From Accumulibacter sp. (GTDB lineage: Bacteria > Pseudomonadota > Gammaproteobacteria > Burkholderiales > Rhodocyclaceae), in NCBI GenBank assembly GCA_020049495.1, contig JAIFKU010000003.1, forward strand, positions 1 to 51,780: a DNA stretch of 51,780 bases, written 5' to 3'. The notes under the pieces were generated by a model. That model did not search any database, was not told the DNA's origin, and was given only the letters and a program-made list of their open reading frames with translations. The translations under genes and the position numbers were made by a program. Each line of letters starts with the position of its first letter. Position 1 is the stretch's first letter. Shown here one piece after another: positions 25,421-35,311 of this stretch.

Positions 25421-26392
25421 ATGTCAGAACTGCTGAAAAATATTGATGCCCGTACCAAACTCGCCGGCACCAACAAGCTGGAAATCCTGCTTTTTTCGCT
25501 CGGTACGAATTCGCTTACGGGACGAAGAGAGACGTTTGGCATCAACGTTTTCAAGGTGCGCGAAGTCATGCGCACACCACCGATAACTGCAGCCCCCGAG
25601 ATGCCTGCGTCGGTTGAGGGGATGGTCAGTTTGCGCGGAGTTCTGGTACCGGTCGTCGATCTGGCCAAATATGCCAGGGTGGACACCGTGACGCAGCGCT
25701 CGATCATGATCGTGACGGAGTACGCGGGTCATACTCAGGGTTTTCTGGTTGAGGGTGTCGATACCATCCTCCGTCTCGATTGGAGCCAGATGAAGGTTCC
25801 GCCGGAGATGCTGACAGCCGAGATGGGTGGGCTTGTTACGGCAGTCACCGAGTTGCCCGATGGTCGCCTGGTCATGATGATGGACGTTGAGAAGGTGCTC
25901 TCGGAGACGACGAATTATGACGAGGAAGCCGTTTACCGCAACATCAAGCCGCTCAGCGACCCGACACTGACAGTTTTCTTTGCCGACGATTCCGTTGTGG
26001 CGCGCAAGCAGATCACGCGTACCCTTGATGCGATGAAAGTCAAATATGTCGGTGCGATCAATGGGCTTGACGCATGGAATGAACTGGAGAAAATTTCTGC
26101 CTTTGCGCAGAGTTCCGGCCAGAAGATAACCGATCTGGTCAGTCTGGTTCTGACCGATGTCGAGATGCCGGAAATGGACGGGTATATCCTGACCAAGAAA
26201 ATAAAGTCTGATCCGCGTTTTGCTGGCGTGCCGGTGATCATGCATTCGTCGCTGTCAGGCATGTCCAACCAGCAACTCGGCAAGTCAGTGGGTGTCGATG
26301 AATATGTGCCCAAGTTTGAAGCCCAGAAACTCTCGGAAACACTTTCGCGGCGTTTGATGGGAACGGTTCCCGTGGTACAGCCGAATACCTGA
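25421..26392 (+). CDS. cheV: Chemotaxis coupling protein CheV (first copy)
   Basis: A 323-residue fusion of a CheW-like domain (about 15-165) and a receiver domain (about 182-315). The phosphoacceptor is Asp246 in VLTDVEMPEMDG; the acidic pair D189-D190 and the later Lys in YVPKFEAQ complete the site. CheV couples receptors to CheA and damps it when phosphorylated. Compared with the second copy it carries seven extra residues (NSLTGRR) near residue 30. No CheW gene is in the window, so CheV may carry much of the coupling. Confidence 0.92.
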   Translation: MSELLKNIDARTKLAGTNKLEILLFSLGTNSLTGRRETFGINVFKVREVMRTPPITAAPEMPASVEGMVSLRGVLVPVVDLAKYARVDTVTQRSIMIVTEYAGHTQGFLVEGVDTILRLDWSQMKVPPEMLTAEMGGLVTAVTELPDGRLVMMMDVEKVLSETTNYDEEAVYRNIKPLSDPTLTVFFADDSVVARKQITRTLDAMKVKYVGAINGLDAWNELEKISAFAQSSGQKITDLVSLVLTDVEMPEMDGYILTKKIKSDPRFAGVPVIMHSSLSGMSNQQLGKSVGVDEYVPKFEAQKLSETLSRRLMGTVPVVQPNT

Positions 26393-26418
26393 AGCAGTGA
26401 TTTCGTTGGAGTATGACG

Positions 26419-27357
26419 ATGGACGTGGCGGATAGTAAGAACCTGCTCGACAGTGTCGATGCGAGAACCCGGTTGGCTGGCTCCAACAAGATGGAGATTC
26501 TGTTGTTCTCCCTGGGAACGAGAGAAACATTCGGGATCAATGTGTTCAAAGTGCGCGAAGTGGGGCGTACGCCGCATATCACCCGTACCCCGAATATGCC
26601 GCGCGGCGTTGAAGGGCTTGTTTCCCTGCGCGGCAACGTGATTCCCGTGTTGTCTCTGGTCAGCTTCCTGGAACATAAGGACGAACCGATCGAGCGTGGC
26701 AAGACCATGATGGTTGCCGAATACTCCAAGCGCACCCTGGGTTTTCTGGTGCACGAGGTTGATCGCATCATTCGTGTGGACTGGGAAAAGGTTCGTGCTC
26801 CGGAAAGCGTGTTGTCGTCGAATCAGGGGCTCATTACGGCCATTACCGAACTTGAGAATGGGACCCTGGTGTCGCTTCTTGACGTCGAGCAGATTCTTGC
26901 CAACGCCTTTGGTGAGGCCATCATTGTCGATATTCCTGCGGCACAGGTGCCGGAAGATACAGGCGTGTTCTTTGTCGATGATTCGGTCGTCGCACGGCGC
27001 AAGATCGCAGAGGTGTTCGATAAACTGGGTGTCAAGCACAAGCACGCCACCAATGGCGTTGAAGCCTGGAGTCGTTTGCAGGGGCTGGCGGCACACGCGC
27101 AGCAAATGGAGTCAACGCTGCGTAATGATATTCGCCTCATTCTCGTTGATGCTGAAATGCCCGAGATGGATGGTTACGTGCTCACCAAGTATATAAAAGG
27201 CGATTCGCGATTCGAGGGCATTCCGGTGGTCATGCACTCATCCCTGTCGTCCGAAGCCAACCGGGCTATGGGTCAGGCGGTTGGAGTTGATGCTTACGTG
27301 GCAAAGTTCGATGCTGAGATTCTGGCTGACACCTTGCGACCAATGCTTGAGCGATAA
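26419..27357 (+). CDS. cheV: Chemotaxis coupling protein CheV (second copy)
   Basis: A 312-residue CheW-receiver fusion. Counting from the ATG at 26413, the phosphoacceptor Asp is residue 246 in LVDAEMPEMDGYVL, the same position as in the first copy. I start at 26419, because GGAG lies seven bases before it. It follows the first CheV by about 25 bases and is clearly its tandem paralogue, sharing FGINVFKVREV and MHSSLS blocks. Two CheVs may serve different receptors. Confidence 0.92.
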   Translation: MDVADSKNLLDSVDARTRLAGSNKMEILLFSLGTRETFGINVFKVREVGRTPHITRTPNMPRGVEGLVSLRGNVIPVLSLVSFLEHKDEPIERGKTMMVAEYSKRTLGFLVHEVDRIIRVDWEKVRAPESVLSSNQGLITAITELENGTLVSLLDVEQILANAFGEAIIVDIPAAQVPEDTGVFFVDDSVVARRKIAEVFDKLGVKHKHATNGVEAWSRLQGLAAHAQQMESTLRNDIRLILVDAEMPEMDGYVLTKYIKGDSRFEGIPVVMHSSLSSEANRAMGQAVGVDAYVAKFDAEILADTLRPMLER

Positions 27358-27378
27358 GAAGGAATTCGGGAGTAAAGA

Positions 27379-27768
27379 ATGGTTGATCCAAAGTTGAGGA
27401 TTCTGGTGGTCGATGATTTTTCGACGATGCGCCGCATTGTAAGAAACCTGCTCAAGGAACTGGGTTTTACGAATGTAGATGAAGCTGAAGATGGTGCGAT
27501 TGCTCTTCAGAAGTTGCAGGCGGGTGGTTTTGAGTTTGTCGTAACCGACTGGAATATGCCGAACATGGATGGTTTGCAATTGCTGCAGGCCATTCGATCA
27601 ACACCGGCCTTGTCCCATCTTCCGGTAATGATGATTACCGCTGAAGCCAAAAAGGAAAATATCATTGCGGCGGCTCAGGCTGGAGCCAGTGGCTACATCG
27701 TAAAGCCCTTTACTGCGGCGACGCTTGCCGAAAAGTTGCAGAAAATCTTTGACAAGATGGGGGCTTGA
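27379..27768 (+). CDS. cheY: Response regulator CheY
   Basis: A 129-residue single receiver domain. The acidic pair is D12-D13 in [13 protein letters not shown], the phosphoacceptor is Asp57 in [12 protein letters not shown], and Thr and Lys follow in [10 protein letters not shown] and IVKPFTA. Phosphorylated CheY binds FliM and switches rotation. GGAATTCGGGAG precedes the ATG. It is followed immediately by cheZ. Confidence 0.97.
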   Translation: MVDPKLRILVVDDFSTMRRIVRNLLKELGFTNVDEAEDGAIALQKLQAGGFEFVVTDWNMPNMDGLQLLQAIRSTPALSHLPVMMITAEAKKENIIAAAQAGASGYIVKPFTAATLAEKLQKIFDKMGA

Positions 27769-27769
27769 G

Positions 27770-28663
27770 ATGAGCGATGCTAATACGTCTGGCGATTCAA
27801 GCGATCTTGAGGCGCTGTTTGACAGCATTGCCGGGGGTGTCGTACAAACTGCACCGCGTCCCGTTCCAGAACCGGTAGCCGTTGCGGTGGCAAAGCCTTC
27901 GCTTATGCAGCAGGCGCGTGAAGGCGAGGGTTCGACAGATGATTCCGATGGCCTGCAGGCTTTGTTCGATTCGATTGCCGAGAAGAAATCTGCAGGTGAA
28001 GCGAGTGGCGACGGCGTCAGCTCGGTTGCAGATGAAGTACAGGGCGAGTGGCCGGTACAGGACAAGGTGTTCCAGCAGGTCGGTCTGATGGCCAGGCAGT
28101 TGCATGACACACTTGGCAGTCTGGGATACGAGAAGCTGATTGAAAAAACGGTCTCTGCGCTTCCGGATGCCAAGGATAGGCTGGCTTATATTGCCAATCT
28201 TACCGAACAGGCGGCGTGCAAGGTGTTGAATGCGACCGATATCGCCAATCCCCTGCAGGACGAACTGGAAGCCGGAGCCGCTTTGCTTGGCGCGAAATGG
28301 GACGCACTCTTCGCCAACAGGATGGGCGTCGAGGATTTCAAGCTTCTGGCCGCGGAAACGCGTGCTTTCCTCAAGAATGCCGTACCGCAGAGAACCAAGG
28401 CAACCAAAGAGCAATTGCTCGAAATCATGATGGCCCAGGACTTTCAGGATCTGACCGGGCAGGTCATCAAGAAAGTGGTTGCGGTTGCGCAGGACATGGA
28501 GGTGCAACTGATGGAAGTGCTCATTGAAACGATGCCTGGAAAAAAACGTACCGAGTCGGTCGAATCGTTGCTGAACGGCCCGGTGATTAATGCCGCAGGG
28601 CGTACTGATGTTGTCGGAAGTCAGCAGCAGGTCGATGATCTGCTCGACAGCCTGGGGTTCTAG
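27770..28663 (+). CDS. cheZ: CheY phosphatase CheZ with extended N-terminus
   Basis: A 297-residue CheZ, against about 214 in E. coli. The catalytic stretch contains DFQDLTGQVIKKV (Asp and Gln of CheZ) and the C-terminal CheY-binding peptide reads QVDDLLDSLGF. The first 85 residues are extra and carry two similar motifs, DLEALFDSIA (12-21) and GLQALFDSIA (61-70). Start at ATG 27770, directly after the cheY stop. CheZ removes phosphate from CheY-P. Confidence 0.93.
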   Translation: MSDANTSGDSSDLEALFDSIAGGVVQTAPRPVPEPVAVAVAKPSLMQQAREGEGSTDDSDGLQALFDSIAEKKSAGEASGDGVSSVADEVQGEWPVQDKVFQQVGLMARQLHDTLGSLGYEKLIEKTVSALPDAKDRLAYIANLTEQAACKVLNATDIANPLQDELEAGAALLGAKWDALFANRMGVEDFKLLAAETRAFLKNAVPQRTKATKEQLLEIMMAQDFQDLTGQVIKKVVAVAQDMEVQLMEVLIETMPGKKRTESVESLLNGPVINAAGRTDVVGSQQQVDDLLDSLGF

Positions 28664-28673
28664 GAGGTTCAAC

Positions 28674-30635
28674 ATGAGTGATTTTTCTGGAATGGAAGAC
28701 CTGCTGCAGGATTTCTTGCAGGAAGCCAGTGATCTTCTGTCCGATGTTGACAACAAACTGGTCGATCTGGAGAGGACTCCGGATGATCGTCGTTTGTTGA
28801 ACGACATCTTTCGCGGATTTCACACCATCAAGGGTGGGGCGGGTTTCCTGAATGCCACGGAGCTGGTCACTCTTTGTCATTTGACCGAGAACCTTTTTGA
28901 CAAGCTGAGAAATGCCGAGATGTCGCTGACGCCGGAGTTGATGGATACCATCATGGCGGCAACCCAGGGTGTGCGTAGCATGTTCGGCGAGCTATCGCAG
29001 GCTTCGCAGCCGCGTGCAGCACAGCCGGAAGTGATCGCGGCCTTGCGCGCAGCGCTGGTGCTCGTTGAAGAAATCAATCCTGAACCGGTATCTGCAACTG
29101 CACCTCGGGACGCGAAGGCCTCCGTGCTTACTCCTTCACCTGAAGCGCCGCAAGTGGTGCCAGCGCCCGTTGCCGCTAACGTGGATGAGCCCGACTGGCA
29201 AGTCCTGCACGGTGCGCTAACCGGTCAATCGGCACCCGTACAGGCCACGGTGTCTGCCGTTGCCAGGCAAAATGAGGCGGGTAAAGCGGTTGCCGCTGCG
29301 GCTCAAATGACCCCCCAGTTCCCCCCGGAAGGGCGGCGTGCGACCGACAAGCCGTCCGCAGTCGTCTCGGGTGCATCATCGGGTCGGCGCGTTGAAGAAA
29401 AAGCCGTAGCGCGTGAATCGACGATTCGTGTGGATACCGCGCGTCTCGATCAGGTGCTTAACCTCTCTGGCGAGATCGGACTGACCAAGAATCGTCTGAC
29501 CAGTCTGCGTGCCGACATTCTTTCCGGGCGGAATGATTCGGATACCCTGCATGCGCTTGATCAGGCCGTAAGCCAGCTTGATCTGCTGGTTTCCGATCTG
29601 CAGAACTCGGTGATGAAAACACGGATGCAACCGATCGGCCGTTTGTTCCAGAAGTATCCGCGAATTGCCCGTGATCTTGCCAGGCAGTTAGGCAAGGATG
29701 TCGAACTGGCATTGATCGGAGAGGAAACCGAGGTCGATAAGACGATGATCGAGGATCTCGCGGATCCCCTGGTGCACCTCGTTCGCAATGCGGTTGACCA
29801 TGGGGTCGAGTCGCCGGAGGAGCGTCTGGCCGCTGGCAAGCCGGCCAAGAGCATTGTCCGGCTTGAGGCACGCCAGGAGGGTGATCACATCGTTCTGATC
29901 ATTGCCGATGACGGTCGCGGGATGAGTCCCGAGCGCATTCGTTCGAAGGCGATTGAAAAGGGCATTATCAGAGAGGAAGAAGCCAATACACTGGATGACC
30001 GGCAAAGTCTGAACCTGATCTTCCTGCCCGGTTTCTCGACCATGGCGCAGGCATCAGCCGTCTCGGGTCGCGGTGTGGGCATGGATGTGGTTAAAACCAA
30101 TATCCAGAAACTCAACGGTTCGGTTGAAATCCGTTCTGAACCAGGCAAAGGATCGGTTTTCATCATTTCGCTGCCGCTGACACTGGCCATTCTGCCGGTT
30201 CTTCTTGTCCTGCTGGGCGATCAGCCCTTTGCCCTGCCGCTGTCAATGGTTCGTGAAATACTGCCCATTGAAAAGAACAAGATGCAGGAGGTCGGTGGCA
30301 AGGAGACGCTGGTCGTGCGCGGCGAGGTTTTGCCGGTCGTAGCGCTTTCCCGCTTGCTGGGCTGGCCGGAACTGCAAACACCGGAATACGGTGTCTTGAT
30401 GCAGACGTCGGAGCGCAGTTTCATTCTTTCTGTCGATAGTTTTGCCGGACGCGACGATGCCGTGATCAAGTCGCTTGATGATTTCCGTCCGCGTGGCGTA
30501 GCCGGGGTAACGACGCTATCGAATGGTCAGATCGTTCTGATTCTGGATATGAAAGAATTGTTGGCTGACCTTAATACACACATTGACAAAGCTTTAGGCT
30601 CCAGACATGCCAAAGCACTTGAGCTTTCAATGTAA
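28674..30635 (+). CDS. cheA: Chemotaxis histidine kinase CheA
   Basis: A 653-residue kinase. The HPt domain holds the phosphorylated His50 in FRGFHTIKGGAGFLN. A long Pro/Ala-rich region without a clear CheY-binding P2 domain follows (about 105-245). Then come the dimerisation helices, the HATPase with HLVRNAVDHGVES (N box), ADDGRGMSPE and GRGVGMDVV, and the C-terminal CheW-like domain. AGGAGG stands eight bases before the ATG. It receives signals via CheV/CheW and phosphorylates CheY. Confidence 0.95.
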   Translation: MSDFSGMEDLLQDFLQEASDLLSDVDNKLVDLERTPDDRRLLNDIFRGFHTIKGGAGFLNATELVTLCHLTENLFDKLRNAEMSLTPELMDTIMAATQGVRSMFGELSQASQPRAAQPEVIAALRAALVLVEEINPEPVSATAPRDAKASVLTPSPEAPQVVPAPVAANVDEPDWQVLHGALTGQSAPVQATVSAVARQNEAGKAVAAAAQMTPQFPPEGRRATDKPSAVVSGASSGRRVEEKAVARESTIRVDTARLDQVLNLSGEIGLTKNRLTSLRADILSGRNDSDTLHALDQAVSQLDLLVSDLQNSVMKTRMQPIGRLFQKYPRIARDLARQLGKDVELALIGEETEVDKTMIEDLADPLVHLVRNAVDHGVESPEERLAAGKPAKSIVRLEARQEGDHIVLIIADDGRGMSPERIRSKAIEKGIIREEEANTLDDRQSLNLIFLPGFSTMAQASAVSGRGVGMDVVKTNIQKLNGSVEIRSEPGKGSVFIISLPLTLAILPVLLVLLGDQPFALPLSMVREILPIEKNKMQEVGGKETLVVRGEVLPVVALSRLLGWPELQTPEYGVLMQTSERSFILSVDSFAGRDDAVIKSLDDFRPRGVAGVTTLSNGQIVLILDMKELLADLNTHIDKALGSRHAKALELSM

Positions 30636-30658
30636 ATCGTTTTAAAAACAGTTGATTA

Positions 30659-30690
30659 GATAGGGAGCTTCGGCTCCCTATCTTTTTTTT
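30659..30690 (+). terminator. Intrinsic terminator after cheA
   Basis: A perfect 10-base stem (GATAGGGAGC with GCTCCCTATC) closes a TTCG tetraloop and is followed by eight T residues (30683-30690). It ends the cheV-cheA transcript and separates it from flhB. Confidence 0.95.
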
Positions 30691-30757
30691 GCGCCAATTC
30701 TGTGTGTTGTACCTACGCTACTATTCGAGAATTCATATAAATAAACTCTCATACCCC

Positions 30758-30785
30758 TTTATTTTATAAAGTTTTTTTATATAAT
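30758..30785 (+). promoter_or_regulatory. Candidate promoter of the flhB operon
   Basis: A perfect TATAAT (30780-30785) lies 26 bases before the flhB ATG in AT-rich DNA just after the terminator. The -35 candidate TTTATT (30758-30763, spacer 16) is weak. No sigma-54 or FliA consensus is seen here. Confidence 0.4.
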
Positions 30786-30811
30786 ACGGAGTAACTAACC
30801 GGAAGCCGCTA

Positions 30812-31951
30812 ATGGCCGAAGAAAGCGATCTCGAGAAAACAGAACCTGCGTCAGGCAGACGCCTTGAACAGGCGCGCGAGGAGGGACAGGTTCCCCGCTC
30901 ACGGGAGATCGGTGCTTTTTTGATTCTGCTTGTTTCGGCGAGTGCCTTCTGGTTTGTCGGTCCATGGATGATGCAGCGTACGACGGCCATTGTCCGGCGT
31001 GGCCTGACGCTGGATGAGCACCTGCTGCGCGACCCGCAGACCATGCTGCTGCGCTTCGCAGACCTCTCCCTTGATGCGCTGGTTTCCTTCGCACCGCTGC
31101 TGCTGGTGCTTGTCGTTGCAGCACTGATCTCGCCTTTTCTGCTGGGTAGCTGGAATTTTTCGCTGAAGGTGCTGAGTCCGGACCTTGGTCGCCTCGATCC
31201 GATCAAGGGCTTGTCACGATTGATCTCCTGGAGCGGACTGCTTGAACTTGTCAAGGCAGTGGCCAAGGCTTTACTGGTCGGTGGGGTCGCGACATGGGTA
31301 TTGTGGAGCGAACGCAACGATATCTTCGCGCTCTTCGGGCAGTCAATCGAGGTCGGGCTCTCCAGCGCGGGTTATCTGGTCAACTACAGTTTTCTGATGA
31401 TTGTCATGGCGATGCTGTTGATCGTCGCGATTGATGTTCCTTTCCAACTCTGGCAGTACCACGACAAACTGAAGATGAGCAAGCAGGAGGTCAAGCAGGA
31501 AGGCAAGGAGATGGAAGGCAACCCGGAGGTCAAGGGACGCATCCGCCAACTGCAGCGCGAGGCGGCACGCAAGCGCATGATGGGCGCGGTGCCGACGGCC
31601 GACGTGATCGTCACCAACCCGACCCATTTTGCCGTGGCTCTGGCCTACAAGAGCGGTATGGGCGCACCCAAGGTACTGGCCAAGGGCATGGGCGAGATTG
31701 CCATGAAAATTCGCGAAATTGGTGCCGAGAACGGTGTGCCCATGCTGGAAGCACCGCCTTTGGCCCGAGCGCTCTATCGCCACGCTGATCTCGACCAGGA
31801 AATCCCGTCGGGACTTTATGCCGCAGTGGCCGAAGTCCTGGCCTATGTCTATCAATTGGCCAACTGGCGTCAGGTCGGTGGCAATTATCCGATGCCGCCC
31901 CATGAAATCGTCGTTCCTGCCGAACTGGTGCCGGAGGTCGTGAATGGCTAA
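30812..31951 (+). CDS. flhB: Flagellar export gate protein FlhB
   Basis: A 379-residue export gate protein. Four hydrophobic segments lie at about 30-55, 90-115, 140-165 and 190-210. The cytoplasmic domain has the self-cleavage site NPTH in VIVTNPTHFAVALAY (near residue 270), which switches specificity from rod/hook to filament. The N-terminus begins MAEESDLEKTEPASGRRLEQ, as usual for FlhB. It overlaps flhA by eight bases. Confidence 0.95.
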   Translation: MAEESDLEKTEPASGRRLEQAREEGQVPRSREIGAFLILLVSASAFWFVGPWMMQRTTAIVRRGLTLDEHLLRDPQTMLLRFADLSLDALVSFAPLLLVLVVAALISPFLLGSWNFSLKVLSPDLGRLDPIKGLSRLISWSGLLELVKAVAKALLVGGVATWVLWSERNDIFALFGQSIEVGLSSAGYLVNYSFLMIVMAMLLIVAIDVPFQLWQYHDKLKMSKQEVKQEGKEMEGNPEVKGRIRQLQREAARKRMMGAVPTADVIVTNPTHFAVALAYKSGMGAPKVLAKGMGEIAMKIREIGAENGVPMLEAPPLARALYRHADLDQEIPSGLYAAVAEVLAYVYQLANWRQVGGNYPMPPHEIVVPAELVPEVVNG

Positions 31952-34028
31952 TGCGGCCATGTCACTGCAGAGTGTTTTCGGGCGATCCGGTCTCAAGCAA
32001 CTGGCTGGCCCGATCCTCATTCTGCTGATCCTGTCGATGATGGTGCTGCCACTGCCGCCGTTCATGCTGGATCTGTTTTTTACCTTCAACATCGCGATTT
32101 CAGTCATTGTCATGCTGGTGGCCATCAACGTGTTGAAGCCGCTCGATTTCTCGGTCTTTCCGACCGTGCTGCTGATCACCACCTTGCTGCGCCTGTCACT
32201 CAATGTCGCCTCGACACGCGTCGTCCTGCTCGAAGGCCATACCGGTCCGGGTGCTGCCGGTCAGGTCATCGAAGCGTTTGGACATTTCCTGGTTGGCGGC
32301 AATTATGCTGTTGGTATCGTCGTGTTTTCGATCCTGGTGATTATCAACTTCGTGGTGATTACCAAGGGCGCCGGCCGGGTTGCCGAAGTGGCTGCACGCT
32401 TTACCCTGGACGCGATGCCGGGCAAGCAGATGGCGATTGATGCCGACCTCAACGCCGGTTTGATCGGCGAGGATGAAGCCCGCCGGCGGCGTGCCACAAT
32501 CGCCGAGGAGGCCGATTTTTTCGGCTCGATGGATGGTGCATCGAAGTTCGTTCGTGGCGATGCCGTTGCCGGCATCCTGATCATGTTCATCAACATCGTC
32601 GGCGGCCTGTTCGTCGGCGTGCTGCAACATAATCTTGACATCGGAACCGCGGCCAAGACCTATACCCTGCTGACCATTGGTGACGGCTTGGTGGCACAGA
32701 TCCCTGCGCTGATCATTTCGATTGCCGCAGGCATGGTCGTGACGCGGGTTGGCGACAGTCAGGATCTCTCGCAGCAGTTTATCGGCCAACTGTTCAACAA
32801 TCCCAAGGTGATCGGACTGACCGCAGCGATCATCGGTCTGCTCGGACTCATTCCCGGCATGCCCAATTTCGTCTTCCTGCTCCTGGCGACCGGTCTGGGT
32901 TCTTTGGCCTGGGACATGGACCGGCGCTTGCGTGCCGCCAAACCGCTTCCGGTGACGGTTGCGCCGACACTGGCGGCTGAATCACAGGAAGCCAGTTGGG
33001 CTGATGTGGCAGCGCTTGATGTGCTTGGCCTGGAGGTTGGCTATCGGCTGATCCCGCTGGTCGACAAGGCGCAGGATGGCGAGTTGTTGCGGTGCATTCG
33101 CGGGATCCGGAAGAAGTTTGCGCAGGAAGTGGGCTTCCTCGTTTCTCCGGTGCACATTCGCGACAACCTGGAGTTGAAGCCTAATGCCTACCGGATTCTG
33201 CTCAAGGGGGTCGAGATTGGTCAGGGCGAAGCATTCCCGGGCAATCTGCTGGCGATCAATCCGGGGCGTGTTGCCGGCCAGTTGCCAGGCACTGTGACCA
33301 AGGATCCGGCCTTTGGCTTGCCGGCTGTCTGGATCGAAACGGCCTTGCGTGAGCAGGCACAGGCCTACGGCTACACCGTGGTTGATGCCAGTACCGTTGC
33401 CGCGACTCATCTCAACCACCTGATCCTGACGCATGCCGCCGAACTGCTGGGACGCCAGGAAACCCAGGCCCTGCTCGATCATCTGGCCAAGGAAATTCCC
33501 AAACTTGTCGAAGATCTGGTGCCCAAGGTTCTGCCGCTTGGAGTTCTGCAACGCGTCCTGCAGAACCTGCTCGAGGAAGACATCCATATCCGCGACATGC
33601 GGACCATAATCGAGACGCTTGCAGAGATTGCGCCGCGTTCGCAGGATGCCGAAGTGCTGACCGGGCAGGTGCGTATTGCCCTCGGTCGTTCGATCATTCA
33701 GCAACTCTATCCGAGTGGCAGCGAAATGCAGGTCATGTCACTCGATCCGCAGCTCGAAAGAGTGTTGTTGCAGGCGATTGCCGGCGGTGGCGACAATGCC
33801 AGCATCGAGCCGAGTCTTGCCGATACGTTGATACGTGAAACGGCCGCCGCGGCCCAACGTCAGGAAGATCTGGGATTACCGGCCGTTCTGCTGGTTCCCG
33901 GCAACCTGCGCACGCTGCTCTCGCGCTTCCTGCGGCGCGGCGTTTCTCAACTGAAGGTGCTTGCCCACGGCGAAGTGCCCGAAAGCAAAATCATCAAGGT
34001 CACCTCGATCATTGGAGGTAGGGTATGA
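31944..34028 (+). CDS. flhA: Flagellar export gate protein FlhA
   Basis: A 694-residue export gate protein with eight predicted transmembrane segments in the first half (about 20-320), the FHIPEP-type loop region with LDAMPGKQMAIDADLNAG, and a large cytoplasmic C-terminal domain that binds substrate-chaperone complexes. The length is normal. It overlaps flhF by four bases. Confidence 0.97.
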   Translation: MANAAMSLQSVFGRSGLKQLAGPILILLILSMMVLPLPPFMLDLFFTFNIAISVIVMLVAINVLKPLDFSVFPTVLLITTLLRLSLNVASTRVVLLEGHTGPGAAGQVIEAFGHFLVGGNYAVGIVVFSILVIINFVVITKGAGRVAEVAARFTLDAMPGKQMAIDADLNAGLIGEDEARRRRATIAEEADFFGSMDGASKFVRGDAVAGILIMFINIVGGLFVGVLQHNLDIGTAAKTYTLLTIGDGLVAQIPALIISIAAGMVVTRVGDSQDLSQQFIGQLFNNPKVIGLTAAIIGLLGLIPGMPNFVFLLLATGLGSLAWDMDRRLRAAKPLPVTVAPTLAAESQEASWADVAALDVLGLEVGYRLIPLVDKAQDGELLRCIRGIRKKFAQEVGFLVSPVHIRDNLELKPNAYRILLKGVEIGQGEAFPGNLLAINPGRVAGQLPGTVTKDPAFGLPAVWIETALREQAQAYGYTVVDASTVAATHLNHLILTHAAELLGRQETQALLDHLAKEIPKLVEDLVPKVLPLGVLQRVLQNLLEEDIHIRDMRTIIETLAEIAPRSQDAEVLTGQVRIALGRSIIQQLYPSGSEMQVMSLDPQLERVLLQAIAGGGDNASIEPSLADTLIRETAAAAQRQEDLGLPAVLLVPGNLRTLLSRFLRRGVSQLKVLAHGEVPESKIIKVTSIIGGRV

Positions 34029-35311
34029 ACGTCAGGAAATTCATCGCCGCCACGGCGCGCGACGCATTGCACAAGGTCAAGGAACTCCTGGGTCCCGATG
34101 CGATTATCCTGTCCAACCGGGCCATTCCCGGCGGTGTGGAAATCATGGCGGTTGCCGCCGGCGACATGGAGATGATCGTTCACCCTCCGGTCAGGGAGGC
34201 ACACGGCGTTAATGATGACTATAGCGTTCGCCTTTCCTCTCCGGCAAAGAGTACGCAAACCAGACCTGGAATAACGCCGGCAGCACCGTTGCCGCCATTG
34301 ACCCCACGCCCGGTACCCCAGGTTGATCGGCCAAGGGCATCGATGCAGGCGGAAATCGTACCGGCAGAAGTGCTCGACGAAATCCGTTCGCTGCGCAAAA
34401 TCGTCGAGCAGCATCTGGCCGGAGCGGCCTGGGGCGAAAGCGTACGTTCGGAACCGGTTAAAACAGAAATCCTGCGCCAGATGCTAGACGCCGGCTTCTC
34501 TCCGCGCTTTGCCCGCGAACAGCTTGCCGAATTGCCGAGGGCGCTCAATGCAACACAGGCGCTGGCCTGGGTAAAGGGAGTTGCTGATCGCTCCCTGCTG
34601 ACCCTCAATGCCGAGGATGACATCGTTGATCGCGGGGGGATCTACGCGCTGGTTGGCCCGACGGGTGTCGGCAAAACGACTACCACGGCCAAACTTGCTG
34701 CGCGATGTGTGCTGCGTCATGGCGCCAGCAAGGTGGCACTGGTAACCATGGACGGCTATCGCATCGGCGCCTACGAGCAACTGCGGATCTATGGCCGGAT
34801 TCTTGGTGTATCGGTGCATCTGGTGAAGGATGCCGAAGAGCTGAAACAGACGCTGTTTGACTTGCAGCACAAGCACATGGTGCTGATCGATACGATGGGG
34901 ATGAGTCAGCGCGACCGAATGGTCGAAGAGCAGGTGGCGATTTTCGGCAACAGCAATGTCCGGCGCCTGTTGCTGCTTTCAGCCACGGGACGTGGCGATA
35001 CGCTTGACGATGTCGTGCGTGCCTATAACGGCCCCGATCTCGCCGGCTGCATCTTGAGCAAGATTGATGAGGCTGCGAGCCTGGCATCAGCGCTTGACGT
35101 CATAATTCGCCATGGTTTGCGTTTGCACTACGTTTCGAACGGGCAGCGTGTGCCGGAAGATTTGCACTTGCCCAATCGGGCCTATCTGCTGCACCGTGCG
35201 TTCAAGGATATTCCTGAAGCTTCGCCACATCGTCTTGACGGTCTTGAACCGGGGCTGATGATGGCCAGCGCCGGATCCGGCATGGTTGCCGCCGGAGGGC
35301 GTCGTGGCTGA
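34025..35311 (+). CDS. flhF: Flagellar GTPase FlhF
   Basis: A 428-residue SRP-type GTPase that places flagella at the cell pole. The variable N-terminal part (MNVRKFIAATARDAL, then a Pro-rich stretch) is followed by the NG domain with GPTGVGKTTTT near residue 212, VTMDGYRIGAYEQLR, and DTMGMSQRDRM. The end overlaps flhG by eight bases. Confidence 0.95.
   Translation: MNVRKFIAATARDALHKVKELLGPDAIILSNRAIPGGVEIMAVAAGDMEMIVHPPVREAHGVNDDYSVRLSSPAKSTQTRPGITPAAPLPPLTPRPVPQVDRPRASMQAEIVPAEVLDEIRSLRKIVEQHLAGAAWGESVRSEPVKTEILRQMLDAGFSPRFAREQLAELPRALNATQALAWVKGVADRSLLTLNAEDDIVDRGGIYALVGPTGVGKTTTTAKLAARCVLRHGASKVALVTMDGYRIGAYEQLRIYGRILGVSVHLVKDAEELKQTLFDLQHKHMVLIDTMGMSQRDRMVEEQVAIFGNSNVRRLLLLSATGRGDTLDDVVRAYNGPDLAGCILSKIDEAASLASALDVIIRHGLRLHYVSNGQRVPEDLHLPNRAYLLHRAFKDIPEASPHRLDGLEPGLMMASAGSGMVAAGGRRG

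Noticed and set aside
25933..27105. A 390-codon open frame on the minus strand
   Set aside because: It is antisense to both cheV genes; composition is typical of shadow frames.
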